Under the pieces are notes generated by a model. That model saw only the letters and a list, made by a program, of their open reading frames with translations, had not been told where the DNA came from and searched no databases. From Bacteroidota bacterium (GTDB taxonomy: Bacteria; Bacteroidota; Bacteroidia; AKYH767-A; OLB10), in NCBI GenBank assembly GCA_016713925.1, contig JADJOH010000002.1, positions 496,001 to 560,000 on the forward strand: a stretch of 64,000 bases of DNA. The letters run 5' to 3'. This document shows positions 44,006-53,607 of the stretch, one piece after another (positions within the stretch are counted from its first letter, which is position 1; every line of letters begins with the position of its first letter). A program made the position numbers and the translations under genes.

Positions 44006-44914
44006 ATGAAGAAACACCTACTTATTTGCCTCATTTTCCTCACCGCGTTCAGTTCTGTGAGCGAAGCTCAGCGTCTTCGAGCCCGATGGAAAGCCTACCG
44101 CTATGAATGGAGTTTCGGTATCGGAGCCAGTAATTTTTTAGGAGAATTAGGAGGCGCCAATGCCATTGGGACTAACGGTTTCAAGGATCTGGAATTTAGT
44201 CTGACCAGACCTGCCCTATCACTGGGATTGCGTTACAAACTCACCCCCATCTTCTCTTTGCATTCTCACCTGACTTACGGACATATAAAAGGGGATGATA
44301 AATTGACGAAGGAGTTTTTCAGGAACAATAGAAACCTCAATTTCAAATCGAATATCTACGAGTTCAATGTAAATTTTGAAGCGGCCCTCTTATCACAGCG
44401 GGAAGGTGGAATCTACCGTTTACGTGGTGTCAGAAGGTCTACTTCCTTTGAAGGATCATTGTATGGATTTGTGGGAATAGGTGTTTTCCATTTTAATCCA
44501 AAAGGTGAATTGAACGATAAATGGTATGAACTTCAGCCACTTGGAACTGAAGGACAAGGAATTTCTCCTGCACGTGATAAATATAAACGCACCCAGGTTT
44601 GTATTCCACTGGGAATCGGTGGTCGCTATTTCTTTAACAGGAGATGGGGTGTAGGTTTTGAGTTTGGTATCAGAAAGACATTTACGGATTATATTGACGA
44701 CGTAAGCAAAACGTATTATGACAAAGAAGCTATTCGTCAAAAATATGGTACTGAAGCAGCTCTATTATCAGATAAATCACTGGGCTTAAGTGAGATACAA
44801 ACTCAGGAAGGACAACAGCGCGGCGATCCCCGTGACAATGATGCATATATGTTCGCTATCATTAGCCTTCACTATAAAATTCGTACCGGCCGTACTAACT
44901 TCCCTATATTCTGA
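44006..44914 (+). CDS. DUF6089 outer-membrane beta-barrel protein, copy 1
   Basis: 302 residues from ATG 44006; an in-frame TTG at 43955 lies in the promoter and is not the start. Signal peptide at 1-22 (HLLICLIFLTAFSSVSEAQ). Motifs typical of the family: WSFGIGASNFLGELGG, NRNLNFKSNIYEF, GFVGIGVFHFNPKGE, YELQPLGTEGQG, RRWGVGFEFGIRKTFTDYIDDVS. Such barrels lie upstream of uppS/bamA across Bacteroidota, but no function is established. A diverged paralogue follows at 44987. Confidence 0.87.
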   Translation: MKKHLLICLIFLTAFSSVSEAQRLRARWKAYRYEWSFGIGASNFLGELGGANAIGTNGFKDLEFSLTRPALSLGLRYKLTPIFSLHSHLTYGHIKGDDKLTKEFFRNNRNLNFKSNIYEFNVNFEAALLSQREGGIYRLRGVRRSTSFEGSLYGFVGIGVFHFNPKGELNDKWYELQPLGTEGQGISPARDKYKRTQVCIPLGIGGRYFFNRRWGVGFEFGIRKTFTDYIDDVSKTYYDKEAIRQKYGTEAALLSDKSLGLSEIQTQEGQQRGDPRDNDAYMFAIISLHYKIRTGRTNFPIF

Positions 44915-44986
44915 TCATTTTTACCTTTGTGGGCTTAACCGGAATCTCCTCCGGGCAATTATTATAGATAATCCCACGTTTTGCAG

Positions 44987-45838
44987 ATGATTATGAAGCG
45001 GACAATATCGCTATTTCTTATTCTAAGTGCTTGTTGGCCAATCATTAGCCAGTCGCAATCACGCGAGATGGGAATTATGTTTGGAGTGATGGGATACAAA
45101 GGTGATCTGGATCCCAATATGTATGATACCCGTTTTGTGGATCCTGCGATCGGAATTTTATACAGACGGTCTTACAGTAATCACTGGGCATTCAAGGCAG
45201 CATTTAACTATGGGCATGTTCGTGCCAGCGATGAAGAAGCTGAAGATTTTGACAGCAGAAACAGAAACCTCAATTTTCGCTCCCGTATCATCGAACTATC
45301 CGGACAATTTGAATTCAATTTCTTTCCGTACCAAACAGCGAGTCCATATACCACAATGAGTCCGTATTTGCTCTGTGGGTTATCCGTCTTTCACTTTAAC
45401 CCTAAAGCGGAGATCGATGACGAATGGGTAGAATTACAACCACTCGGAACGGAGGGACAGGGAACAGATCTCTATCCTGACCGTGATCCTTATAAAAGAA
45501 TAAATGCCGCTTTCGTTTTTGGAGGAGGTATGAAATTCAAGTTGATGCGCCGTTTTGGGGTGACAATAGAGTCAGGTGTGCGACGTACTTACACGGATTA
45601 TCTCGATGATGTAAGTAGCACCTATGCCGACCCCCTGGCCATCAGGAGAGAATACGGTAAAACCGCAGAATTTTTAAGTGACCGCTCTCTCAACCAGGCA
45701 CCCGGAGGAAATATCGGACGACAGAGAGGGGACACCAAACACCGTGACTGGTATGTATTTACGGGGATTCAAATCACCTATACTTTATCAAAAAAATACA
45801 TCGATAATTGCCAGCCTTTCAGAATAAAACTCTGGTAG
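44987..45838 (+). CDS. DUF6089 outer-membrane beta-barrel protein, copy 2
   Basis: 283 residues from ATG 44987; ATG 44993 is also possible. Signal peptide ends near PIISQSQ. It repeats the motifs of the preceding gene: FGVMGYKGDLDP, NRNLNFRSRIIELS, GLSVFHFNPKAEIDDEW, ELQPLGTEGQGTD, RRFGVTIESGVRRTYTDYLDDVS and QRGDTKHRDWYVF. The two are tandem paralogues, with this one shorter. Probably outer-membrane embedded. No enzymatic motif. Confidence 0.86.
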   Translation: MIMKRTISLFLILSACWPIISQSQSREMGIMFGVMGYKGDLDPNMYDTRFVDPAIGILYRRSYSNHWAFKAAFNYGHVRASDEEAEDFDSRNRNLNFRSRIIELSGQFEFNFFPYQTASPYTTMSPYLLCGLSVFHFNPKAEIDDEWVELQPLGTEGQGTDLYPDRDPYKRINAAFVFGGGMKFKLMRRFGVTIESGVRRTYTDYLDDVSSTYADPLAIRREYGKTAEFLSDRSLNQAPGGNIGRQRGDTKHRDWYVFTGIQITYTLSKKYIDNCQPFRIKLW

Positions 45839-45894
45839 TTTCGTTAATGAGCAGTTAATATCCTTTCGGGGGCGAATAAGGCCGTCACATTTAT

Positions 45895-45902
45895 TACATT
45901 TG
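45895..45902 (+). promoter_or_regulatory. -7 box upstream of uppS
   Basis: TACATTTG fits TAnnTTTG. The uppS ATG is 12 bases downstream. A -33 TTG is not obvious. Confidence 0.4.
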
Positions 45903-45914
45903 CGGGCCTCAACC

Positions 45915-46667
45915 ATGTCATTAAAAGAAAAGATAGACCTCCAACGTTTACCACGTCATGTAGCAATTATCATGGATGGTAATGGACGCTGGGCAAAACA
46001 ACATGGTAAAATACGCACTTTCGGTCATCAGAATGGCGTGAAAGCCGTGCGTGATACCGTAGAGGGTGCTGCGGAGCTAGGGGTAGAAGTTTTAACCCTC
46101 TATGCCTTTAGCACTGAAAACTGGAGCCGTCCCCGCTTTGAAATTGATGCGCTGATGCATCTGCTGGTACAAACCATCTCCAAAGAGACGCCCACCTTGA
46201 TGGAGAACAATATCCGTCTCGCTACCATCGGCAATACAGAAAGTCTACCGGATAAAGTTTTAAAAAACCTGAATAAAAGCATTGAGAAAACTGCCGGCAA
46301 TTCCCGGATGACACTGGTGCTGGCTCTCAGCTATAGTTCCCGATGGGAAATCACCAACGCGGTACAGAACATCGCGCGTGAAGTAAAAGAAGGATTGCTG
46401 AAGCCCGAAGATATCAGTGAGAAGATCATCAGTCAGCACCTGAATACTGCCGCCTGGCCTGATCCTGAACTTCTGATCCGCACCAGTGGTGAAGCACGTG
46501 TCAGCAATTACCTCCTCTGGCAGATCGCCTATGCCGAATTATACTTTACACAAAAACTATGGCCGGATTTCCGCAGGGAAGATCTTTATGAAGCCATCAT
46601 CGACTTTCAAAACCGTGAACGCCGTTTCGGAAAAACATCCGAACAACTGAAATCAGAACATGCTTAG
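45915..46667 (+). CDS. uppS: Undecaprenyl diphosphate synthase (isoprenyl transferase)
   Basis: 250 residues from ATG 45915. Catalytic IIMDGNGRWAKQHG at 18-31 with Asp21, GHQNGVKAVRDTV near 38, LYAFSTENWSRPR near 67-79 and RTSGEARVSNYLLWQIAYAE near 195. Makes the C55 cis-prenyl carrier for peptidoglycan and other cell-wall polymers, so it feeds MraY and MurG encoded in the dcw operon of this window. It overlaps bamA by 8 bases, a conserved pairing in Bacteroidota. Confidence 0.96.
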   Translation: MSLKEKIDLQRLPRHVAIIMDGNGRWAKQHGKIRTFGHQNGVKAVRDTVEGAAELGVEVLTLYAFSTENWSRPRFEIDALMHLLVQTISKETPTLMENNIRLATIGNTESLPDKVLKNLNKSIEKTAGNSRMTLVLALSYSSRWEITNAVQNIAREVKEGLLKPEDISEKIISQHLNTAAWPDPELLIRTSGEARVSNYLLWQIAYAELYFTQKLWPDFRREDLYEAIIDFQNRERRFGKTSEQLKSEHA

Positions 46668-49167
46668 AGTTTATTCCATACTGCTCCTACTTTTCATCTT
46701 CCTCTCCTCTCCCCTCGCGGCACAGATAGAAACTATTGGTGGTGTGGATCAGGAGATTGATTTTGGCAACCCAAAAGAATTTGAACTCGGAGGCATCACG
46801 GTTACCGGCGTACAGTTTCTGGATGAAAGAGTCCTCATCACCCTCACCGGACTCAACATTGGTGAACGGTATAAAATTCCGGGAGATAAAATTTCCGGCG
46901 CCATAGAAAATCTCTGGAAACAAGGACTTCTTTCTGATATCAAAGTGGTGGCCGAAAAAATCACCGGCGACAGAATATTTCTGAATTTGCAATTGGTAGA
47001 ACGTCCACGACTTTCGAAATTCTCTTTCTCGGGCATCAGCAAAAATGAAGCGGATAAACTGCGCGATAAACTTCAGCTTGTCAAAGGAAAAGTGATCACC
47101 GAAAATCTGATTCAGATGACCAAGAATCAGGTGAAGGATTACTATGTCGACAAAGGCTTTCTCTTTATCGGGGTAGATGTAAAAACGGAACGCGATAGTG
47201 CCGCCGGAGTCAATCAGGAACTCATGCGCATCGCCGTTAGTAATAAGAGGCGCGTAAAAATTAACGATGTCATCATCCACGGAAATACAGAATTTACAGA
47301 GAAGAAAATCCGAAGAAAGATGAAGGGCAGCAAGGAAAAAGGATGGTATAAAATCTTTAGTTCTTCCAAATTCAACGACGAAGCACTCGAGAAAGATAAA
47401 GAAAAAGTAGTCGCTTCCTATAACGCCAAAGGATTCAGAGATGCAGAAATCGTCAAGGACAGCGTTTATAAATTTGATGAGAAGAGTGTAAATATTGAGG
47501 TGTGGATAGATGAAGGGAATAAATATTTTTTCAGAAACATCACCTGGATCGGGAATACCAAATATCCTACTGCCTTGCTCAGTCAAACACTCGGCATTAA
47601 CAGAGGAGATGTTTACAATCAGCAGAAATTAGATGAAGGACTTTTCATCAGTCAGAACAGCCGCGATATCAGTTCGCTGTACATGGATGATGGATATTTA
47701 TTTTTCCAGGTCACTCCTGTAGAGGTATTGGTCGAAAATGATTCCATCGATCTGGAGATGCGCATCTACGAAGGAAAACAAGCGACCGTTAACCGCATCA
47801 CCGTAAAAGGAAATTCCAAGACCAACGACAAAGTCGTACTGCGTGAAATCCGCACCAAGCCCGGACAACTTTTCAATCGTTCCGACATCATCCGTACACA
47901 ACGCGAATTGGCGCAATTGGGCTACTTCGATCAGGAAAAATTAAATGTAATTCCTAAACCGAATCCGGCTGATGGAACTGTCGACATCGAATACATTGTA
48001 GAAGAACGTCCTTCCGATCAGCTTGAATTATCAGGAGGCTGGGGCGGTGGAGCCGGAGTTGTGGGAACACTGGGCGTATCATTCAATAATTTCTCTGCGC
48101 GCAATATTTTCAAAAAAGGAACATGGTCTCCGCTTCCTACCGGCGACGGACAACGACTGAGCATTCGTTTTCAGTCGAACGGACGATTCTTCCAAAGTTA
48201 CAACATGTCCTTTACAGAGCCGTGGCTGGGAGGAAGAAAGCAAAATTCGCTCAGCGTCTCCCTCTTCCACTCTGTACAAACGGATGGATTACCAAAAGGA
48301 AATGAAGATCGCTCCGCGTTAAAAATCAGCGGTAGTTCAGTAGGGTTAGGAAGAAGATTAAAATGGCCGGATGACTTCTTCCAGATCTATCATGAGTTAA
48401 CCTATCAACGGTACACGCTGGAAAACTGGCAGGGTACTTTCTTATTCAGTGATGGGTACTCCAACAATTTAAACTTTGAACAAACCATCTCCAGAAATTC
48501 AGTAGATGGATTCATCTGGATAAGAAGCGGCTCGCAGTTATCATTTACCATACAGCTCACCCCACCTTTCAGTTTATTTGACAAGACCACCGACTACACC
48601 ACCGCCAGTTCAGAAGTCCGTTACAAGTGGATTGAATACCATAAATGGAAATTCAGCGGATCATGGTACAAGAGCCTCGGCACCAAGTTCGTGTTATTCT
48701 CCAGAGCACAAATGGGCATCCTTGGTTACTACAACGGTGACATCGGACCTTCGCCCTTTGAGCGATTCTATTTAGGAGGAGACGGACTTTCAGGATTCGC
48801 ATTAGACGGACGTGAGATCATCGCATTGAGAGGATACAACAACAACACCATCACACCCAGCATCAATGGCAATACGGTGGGTGGAACGGCGTACAACAAG
48901 TACACGATGGAGTTGCGCTTTCCGGTATCGCTCAATCCCTCTGCCACCATCTACACGCTGGCCTTCATCGAAGCCGGTAACAACTGGTTAGGCACCCGCA
49001 ATTTCAATCCTTTCAACATCAAACGTTCGGCTGGTATAGGCGTCCGGATTTTCCTTCCCATGTTCGGCCTCCTCGGACTCGACTGGGGCTACGGCATCGA
49101 CGAAATTGAAAACAAACCCAACGTCAACAAAGGCCAATTTCACTTTACGATCGGACAGCAGTTTTAG
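46660..49167 (+). CDS. bamA: Outer-membrane protein assembly factor BamA
   Basis: 835 residues. Signal peptide at 1-20 (SILLLLFIFLSSPLAAQ). Five POTRA-like modules between about 40 and 430 (for example ITVTGVQFLDERVLIT, INDVIIHGNTEFTEKKIRRKM, FRNITWIGNTKYPTALLSQ, VNRITVKGNSKTNDKVVLRE). Then a C-terminal barrel with LGGDGLSGFALDGRE and AGIGVRIFLPMFGLLGLDWGYG, ending QFHFTIGQQF. It folds beta-barrel proteins into the outer membrane. It precedes the MbnP/MbnH insert and the two Skp genes, which in many relatives follow bamA directly. Confidence 0.96.
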   Translation: MLRVYSILLLLFIFLSSPLAAQIETIGGVDQEIDFGNPKEFELGGITVTGVQFLDERVLITLTGLNIGERYKIPGDKISGAIENLWKQGLLSDIKVVAEKITGDRIFLNLQLVERPRLSKFSFSGISKNEADKLRDKLQLVKGKVITENLIQMTKNQVKDYYVDKGFLFIGVDVKTERDSAAGVNQELMRIAVSNKRRVKINDVIIHGNTEFTEKKIRRKMKGSKEKGWYKIFSSSKFNDEALEKDKEKVVASYNAKGFRDAEIVKDSVYKFDEKSVNIEVWIDEGNKYFFRNITWIGNTKYPTALLSQTLGINRGDVYNQQKLDEGLFISQNSRDISSLYMDDGYLFFQVTPVEVLVENDSIDLEMRIYEGKQATVNRITVKGNSKTNDKVVLREIRTKPGQLFNRSDIIRTQRELAQLGYFDQEKLNVIPKPNPADGTVDIEYIVEERPSDQLELSGGWGGGAGVVGTLGVSFNNFSARNIFKKGTWSPLPTGDGQRLSIRFQSNGRFFQSYNMSFTEPWLGGRKQNSLSVSLFHSVQTDGLPKGNEDRSALKISGSSVGLGRRLKWPDDFFQIYHELTYQRYTLENWQGTFLFSDGYSNNLNFEQTISRNSVDGFIWIRSGSQLSFTIQLTPPFSLFDKTTDYTTASSEVRYKWIEYHKWKFSGSWYKSLGTKFVLFSRAQMGILGYYNGDIGPSPFERFYLGGDGLSGFALDGREIIALRGYNNNTITPSINGNTVGGTAYNKYTMELRFPVSLNPSATIYTLAFIEAGNNWLGTRNFNPFNIKRSAGIGVRIFLPMFGLLGLDWGYGIDEIENKPNVNKGQFHFTIGQQF

Positions 49168-49309
49168 CCGGTGTATTAGTCGAATATTATTTGTGTAACG
49201 CCTTCATTTTCTATTCCATATCATGCCGGGATCTCTCCAAGGCCCAATGTCAGGGTGGTAAAATAACCCCGTCCGTTATCATCCATGCCAATTAGATTGC
49301 CCTGAAAAA

Positions 49310-49346
49310 TTTGAATACTCCAATACTAAATAATTTCCTATATTTG
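49310..49346 (+). promoter_or_regulatory. Possible promoter of the mbnP-like operon
   Basis: TTTG at 49310-49313 and TATATTTG at 49339-49346, 25 bases apart (wider than usual). The ATG is about 80 bases downstream. Confidence 0.4.
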
Positions 49347-49424
49347 ATTGAGCAATTGAAGGTCGATTGAGTTTAAAACCGGCCATGAATTATAAATGTT
49401 ATACAACTTAATTAAAAAAATAAA

Positions 49425-50393
49425 ATGAATAAAAATTTCTACATAATGTTATTTGCTTTGATGTTCGCAGCAACAATTTCCAAAGCACAAAAAAATGTAT
49501 ACCTGACGATTTCGCATAAACTTGGTGCATCCAATTTTGCATTCAATCAAACTGCGCAAAACAACTTAATGCAAAATTTCAGAATTACGCGTGTAGACTA
49601 CTACATTTCCAGCATTAAAATCATTCATGATGGAGGTGTGGAAACGGCTGTACCTTCTCATTACATCCTGGCCAAAGGTTCAATCACTGTGATTGACCTT
49701 TTAGGCAACTTTAATGTGACCAATGTGGAAGGTGTTAAGTTTTACATCGGTGTTGAGGCGCCTACTAACAATTCTGATATTACCTTACAGCCAGCAGGAC
49801 ATCCGCTTTCATTTCAAAGTCCATCCATGCATTGGGGCTGGTCTTCCGGATATCGCTTTTTAGCATTGGAAGGTGTCACAGGTTTTGGATTTACAACACT
49901 ATTTGAAATGCACGGATTAGGAAACGCCAATTACTTTCAACAAACTGTAATGACTACCGGTGTAAACAGTGGAAGCGATGTATATATCAATTTAGATGCT
50001 GATTATTCACAGGCACTTGAAAATATTAATGTGACCTCCGGCCCCATAGATCATGGTGTAAATGCAACTGATTTAACCGCATTAGAAAACTTTCGTGATT
50101 ATGTATTTGGCCCGGGAGCCGGCACCCCTACTTCAATTAATAATGCGGAAGAAAATATAAACTTAGATATTTATCCAAATCCATCTGCCAAAACTTTGTT
50201 TATCAACTTTGATCAGCAAAATAACAACGTAAACAAAATGGTGATGACTGATGTTACCGGTAAAGTGGTCTTTGAAACACCATTAAGTAACAAAAATGAA
50301 ATCGACCTGAGCCATACTGCAAAAGGAATGTATATTTTGAAATTTTACAACCGGGATACCCTTGTGACGCATAGAAAAATAATTAAAGAATAG
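49425..50393 (+). CDS. MbnP-like protein with T9SS sorting domain
   Basis: 322 residues. Signal peptide at 1-21 (IMLFALMFAATISKAQ). Residues 23-225 fit the MbnP family: ITRVDYYISSIKII, FYIGVEAPTNNSD and the tryptophan-rich SPSMHWGWSSGYRFLALEG. The last 75 residues are a T9SS type A sorting domain (LDIYPNPSAKTLFINF, VMTDVTGKVVFE, AKGMYILKFYN). MbnP of methanotrophs binds copper after the di-heme enzyme MbnH converts a tryptophan to kynurenine. Two MbnH-like genes follow, the first 4 bases away. Export by T9SS would place it at the cell surface. Function by family inference. Confidence 0.8.
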   Translation: MNKNFYIMLFALMFAATISKAQKNVYLTISHKLGASNFAFNQTAQNNLMQNFRITRVDYYISSIKIIHDGGVETAVPSHYILAKGSITVIDLLGNFNVTNVEGVKFYIGVEAPTNNSDITLQPAGHPLSFQSPSMHWGWSSGYRFLALEGVTGFGFTTLFEMHGLGNANYFQQTVMTTGVNSGSDVYINLDADYSQALENINVTSGPIDHGVNATDLTALENFRDYVFGPGAGTPTSINNAEENINLDIYPNPSAKTLFINFDQQNNNVNKMVMTDVTGKVVFETPLSNKNEIDLSHTAKGMYILKFYNRDTLVTHRKIIKE

Positions 50394-50397
50394 GAGA

Positions 50398-51426
50398 ATG
50401 AAAAGCCCGGTCGTTAAGGTTTTTCTCCTAGTCATTTCCTTTTGCACCCTACTCATCGGTTGCAAAAAAGACGACACATCGCCTTTGGCAGAACAGGAAA
50501 TAATAAATATTCCAATAGGATTTCCCTTAATTGATTTCCCTGATAGCAACACCTTCACTAAAGAGCGATGGGAGTTAGGCAAACGACTCTTTTATGATAC
50601 TCAACTTTCTAAAAACAATACCATAAGTTGCGCTTCCTGTCATCATCAGAAATTTGCATTCGGTGACAGTGTTGCATTCAGTTTAGGCGACAACAATTCT
50701 CCGGGTACCAGCAATGCCCCTACATTGGCTAATGTGGCGTATCACCCTTACTTTACTCGTGCCGGCGGAGTCAGCACATTGGAAATGCAAATTTTAGTTC
50801 CCATACAAGAGCATAACGAGTTTAATACAAATATGCTTGATGTAGTGGATAAATTAAAATTAAACAACAGTTACAATCAACAGGCACAAATTGCCTATGG
50901 CAGAACGATGGATCCCTATGTTATTACCCGGGCCATTGCCACCTTTGAAAGGAGTTTAATAAGTGGCAATAGTCGTTACGATGAATTTAATTACGCCGGA
51001 AAATCCGATGCGCTCAGCACCAGTGAGCAGCGGGGTCTCCAACTTTTTAGAAGTAATAAAACGAATTGCAGTCAATGCCATAGTGGATTTAACTTTACCA
51101 ATTACGCTTTTGAAAACAATGGCTTGTATTTGAATTATGCCGACAGTGGTCGAATGCGTTTAACCCATCTCCCGGAAGACAGAGCAAAATTTAAGGTGCC
51201 GACTTTACGCAATATTGCACTCACAGGTCCCTATATGCACGATGGTAGTTTGGCCACGCTGGAAGATGTAGTAGAACATTATAATTCAGGTGGTAAAAAT
51301 CATGTCAATAAAAGTAATTTAATTACTGCGCTCTCCCTTACTAATCAGGAAAAGCAAGACCTCGTCAATTTTTTAAATTCATTAACTGATCCTTCTTTCA
51401 TTCAGAACAACGATTTCAAAAAATGA
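50398..51426 (+). CDS. Di-heme peroxidase of the MauG/MbnH family, lipoprotein, copy 1
   Basis: 342 residues. Lipoprotein signal with lipobox LLIGC (Cys22). Two haem-c motifs: CASCH at 78-82 and CSQCH at 224-228. Later YMHDGSLATLEDVVEHYNSGG supplies the conserved M/H region. The position that in the family reads WDGR, with the tryptophan between the haems, reads YFTRAGG at about 119-124, so the inter-haem Trp seems replaced. It follows mbnP by 4 bases with an AGGAG site and overlaps copy 2 by ATGA. Periplasmic or outer-membrane anchored electron-transfer enzyme, probably modifying MbnP. Confidence 0.85.
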   Translation: MKSPVVKVFLLVISFCTLLIGCKKDDTSPLAEQEIINIPIGFPLIDFPDSNTFTKERWELGKRLFYDTQLSKNNTISCASCHHQKFAFGDSVAFSLGDNNSPGTSNAPTLANVAYHPYFTRAGGVSTLEMQILVPIQEHNEFNTNMLDVVDKLKLNNSYNQQAQIAYGRTMDPYVITRAIATFERSLISGNSRYDEFNYAGKSDALSTSEQRGLQLFRSNKTNCSQCHSGFNFTNYAFENNGLYLNYADSGRMRLTHLPEDRAKFKVPTLRNIALTGPYMHDGSLATLEDVVEHYNSGGKNHVNKSNLITALSLTNQEKQDLVNFLNSLTDPSFIQNNDFKK

Positions 51427-52504
51427 GAAATACCAAACTCGTAATTGTATTTATCATTACAACAATTGCTCTATCTGCAAACAGTTGTAAAAAAGACACG
51501 GAATCCACGGAAACACCTGATGCACCTTACACATTAGATATAGGTGCATTTCCTCCTCCTTCTATTGCACAGGACAATCCCTTAACACGGGAGGGTGTAA
51601 AATTGGGCAGAATGTTATTTTATGAGAAAAAATTATCGCGCACGAATACACAATCTTGTGCCAGTTGTCATATGCAACAATTTGCTTTTAACGATACTGC
51701 ACAATTTTCAATTGGTGTAAACAATTTGCCGGGGGGAAGAAATGCCATGTCGGTATTCAATATGGCCTGGCATACCAATGAATTTTTTGGGATGGCAGAG
51801 CACATTTGTTACGTCACCAATCCTTAAAACCAATTCAGGATAATTTAGAAATGGATGAAACATTGAACAATGTTGTCAATAAATTACAATCAAGTTCTAA
51901 TTACCCGAACCAATTTCGAAAGGCATTTGGCACCACCCAGATCGACACCATTTTAATTTCAAAAGCGTTAGAGCAATTTATGAATTCTATTGTTTCCAAC
52001 CATTCCAAATACGATGATTATCTGACCGGGGCTTATACATTAACTGCTCAGGAAGAGCGGGGCCGCTATTTATTTTTTACAGAATACAACCCGGGCTTTC
52101 CTTCTACAAGCGGTGCCGACTGCAAACACTGCCATGGTGGTGCTAATTTTGAAAATGACAAGTATATGAACAACGGCATTGATGATGATTTGAGTGTAAC
52201 GGATATTGGCAGAGAAAAAGTAACCAATCTCCCGGCAGACAGAGCAAAGTTCAAAGTACCCTCCTTACGAAATGTGGAGCTTACCGCACCTTATATGCAT
52301 GACGGGAGATTTCAAACATTAGAGCAAGTCGTAGATCACTATAATCTGGTCACAAACTCCACAACCCTTGATGCATCCTTTCTGCAGCAATTACCCAATG
52401 GCTTGCAACTTTCATCTTCTGATAAGCAGGCCTTAGTTGCTTTTCTAAAAACATTAACCGACCAGGAACTGATGACTAACCCTGAATATAAAAGTCCTTT
52501 TTAA
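51423..52504 (+). CDS. Di-heme peroxidase of the MauG/MbnH family, lipoprotein, copy 2 (frameshifted)
   Basis: Two frames (51423-51827 and 51806-52504) join at a run of six T at 51783-51788. A seventh T restores NEFFWDGRAHLLRHQSLKPI. The joined product is about 360 residues: lipobox SANSC, haem motifs CASCH (near 80) and CKHCH (near 240), and YMHDGRFQTLEQVVDHYN near 295. Unlike copy 1 it keeps the WDGR tryptophan. Translationally coupled to copy 1. Consensus error is the likely reason for the break. Confidence 0.83.
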
Positions 52505-52948
52505 CGTAAAAAATGTTTATTATTTGATTTAGGGTTCTCGCCACAAGATGGCGTCGCTGCAGTAGTGATCGTCATAGTATGTAGAGATCTTCTTTGCAAG
52601 ACAACTTATTTCAACCTACCCTACCAGCTCTGGAGGGTGCGATATCTCCGTATAAAAACTACATTCTTCCATCACCACGTCGTGGCGAAATACCGGCAAC
52701 TGGCAACTGGTAACACCCTACCTCCACCTTTAACCCTTGCTTCTTCCACCCCACAAATGAAGAATCCCTAAAGAAATAAACTGCTGAATTCAGCGTTTTG
52801 AAGTACTCTCTATCGCTATGTTCTTTCAAACCACTGATTTACATAGCTATACCCTCATAATAATAACGTTCCCGATTTGGCTGCTTCCGATAAAATCGGT
52901 AAATTTGGCACGATAATTTGCAAACGCGGGACAGATAAAACCCAACAC
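52505..52948. other. Intergenic region between MbnH-like gene and skp
   Basis: No gene. It contains short GC-rich phrases (CACCACGTCGTGG, and two copies of CAACTGG) and, near 52913, TAATTTGC, close to a -7 box for the following OmpH gene. No clear terminator for the mbnP operon. Confidence 0.5.
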
Positions 52949-53569
52949 ATGAAGAAGTTCATCCTAGCATTCACCTTCGCAACCACACTATTCATCGGTT
53001 CGCCCCTTTTCGCTCAGAAGTACGCTTATATTGATTCGCAGTACATTCTTGACAATATTTCTGAATATAAAGCCGCTCAGCAACAACTAGATCAATTGAG
53101 TGTGGCCTGGCAGAAAGATATCGAAGCCAAATATGGTGTTATCGATAAGCTCTATAAAGATTATCAGGCGGAGCAAATCCTGCTGACTGAAGAAATGCGT
53201 CGTAAACGCGAACAGGAAATTACCAATAAAGAAAAAGAAGTAAAGGAATTTCAAAAACAGAAATTCGGGTATGAAGGGGAGCTCTTCAAGAAGAAACAAG
53301 AACTCATTAAACCTATCCAGGATAAAATTTATAATGCCGTAAAGAAAATTGCTACCGATCAGGGCTATGCGGTCATTTTTGACAAGTCAGGCGATCTGGT
53401 GATGTTATACACCAATCCCAAATACGACAAAAGCGATGATATTTTAGCAGCTATGGGTTATAAAGCCGGTACCAAAGGACAAACAGATGGCGGCGGTGCG
53501 ACTAAACCCGGTGGCTCAGGTGATACTCCTCCCCCTTCAGGTGGTGGCGGATCCGATGATCGTAAATAA
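52949..53569 (+). CDS. OmpH/Skp-family periplasmic chaperone, copy 1
   Basis: 206 residues from ATG 52949; an in-frame TTG at 52877 has no signal peptide sense. Signal peptide at 1-22 (FATTLFIGSPLFAQ). The Skp-like head is YAYIDSQYILDNISEY, followed by long coiled-coil tentacles (about 45-125) and a C-terminal strand (IFDKSGDLVMLYTNPKYD). The last 35 residues are a Gly/Pro-rich tail (GGGATKPGGSGDTPPPSGGG) not seen in E. coli Skp. It shuttles unfolded outer-membrane proteins to BamA, encoded upstream. Confidence 0.92.
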   Translation: MKKFILAFTFATTLFIGSPLFAQKYAYIDSQYILDNISEYKAAQQQLDQLSVAWQKDIEAKYGVIDKLYKDYQAEQILLTEEMRRKREQEITNKEKEVKEFQKQKFGYEGELFKKKQELIKPIQDKIYNAVKKIATDQGYAVIFDKSGDLVMLYTNPKYDKSDDILAAMGYKAGTKGQTDGGGATKPGGSGDTPPPSGGGGSDDRK

Positions 53570-53607
53570 TTAAAACAACTAATCAACTAATAACTATTCC
53601 ATTTATC

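Noticed and set aside
46687..47586. Long leftward frame (299 codons) opposite bamA
   Set aside because: Antisense shadow of a strongly conserved gene; its sequence follows from bamA codon use and shows no domain.
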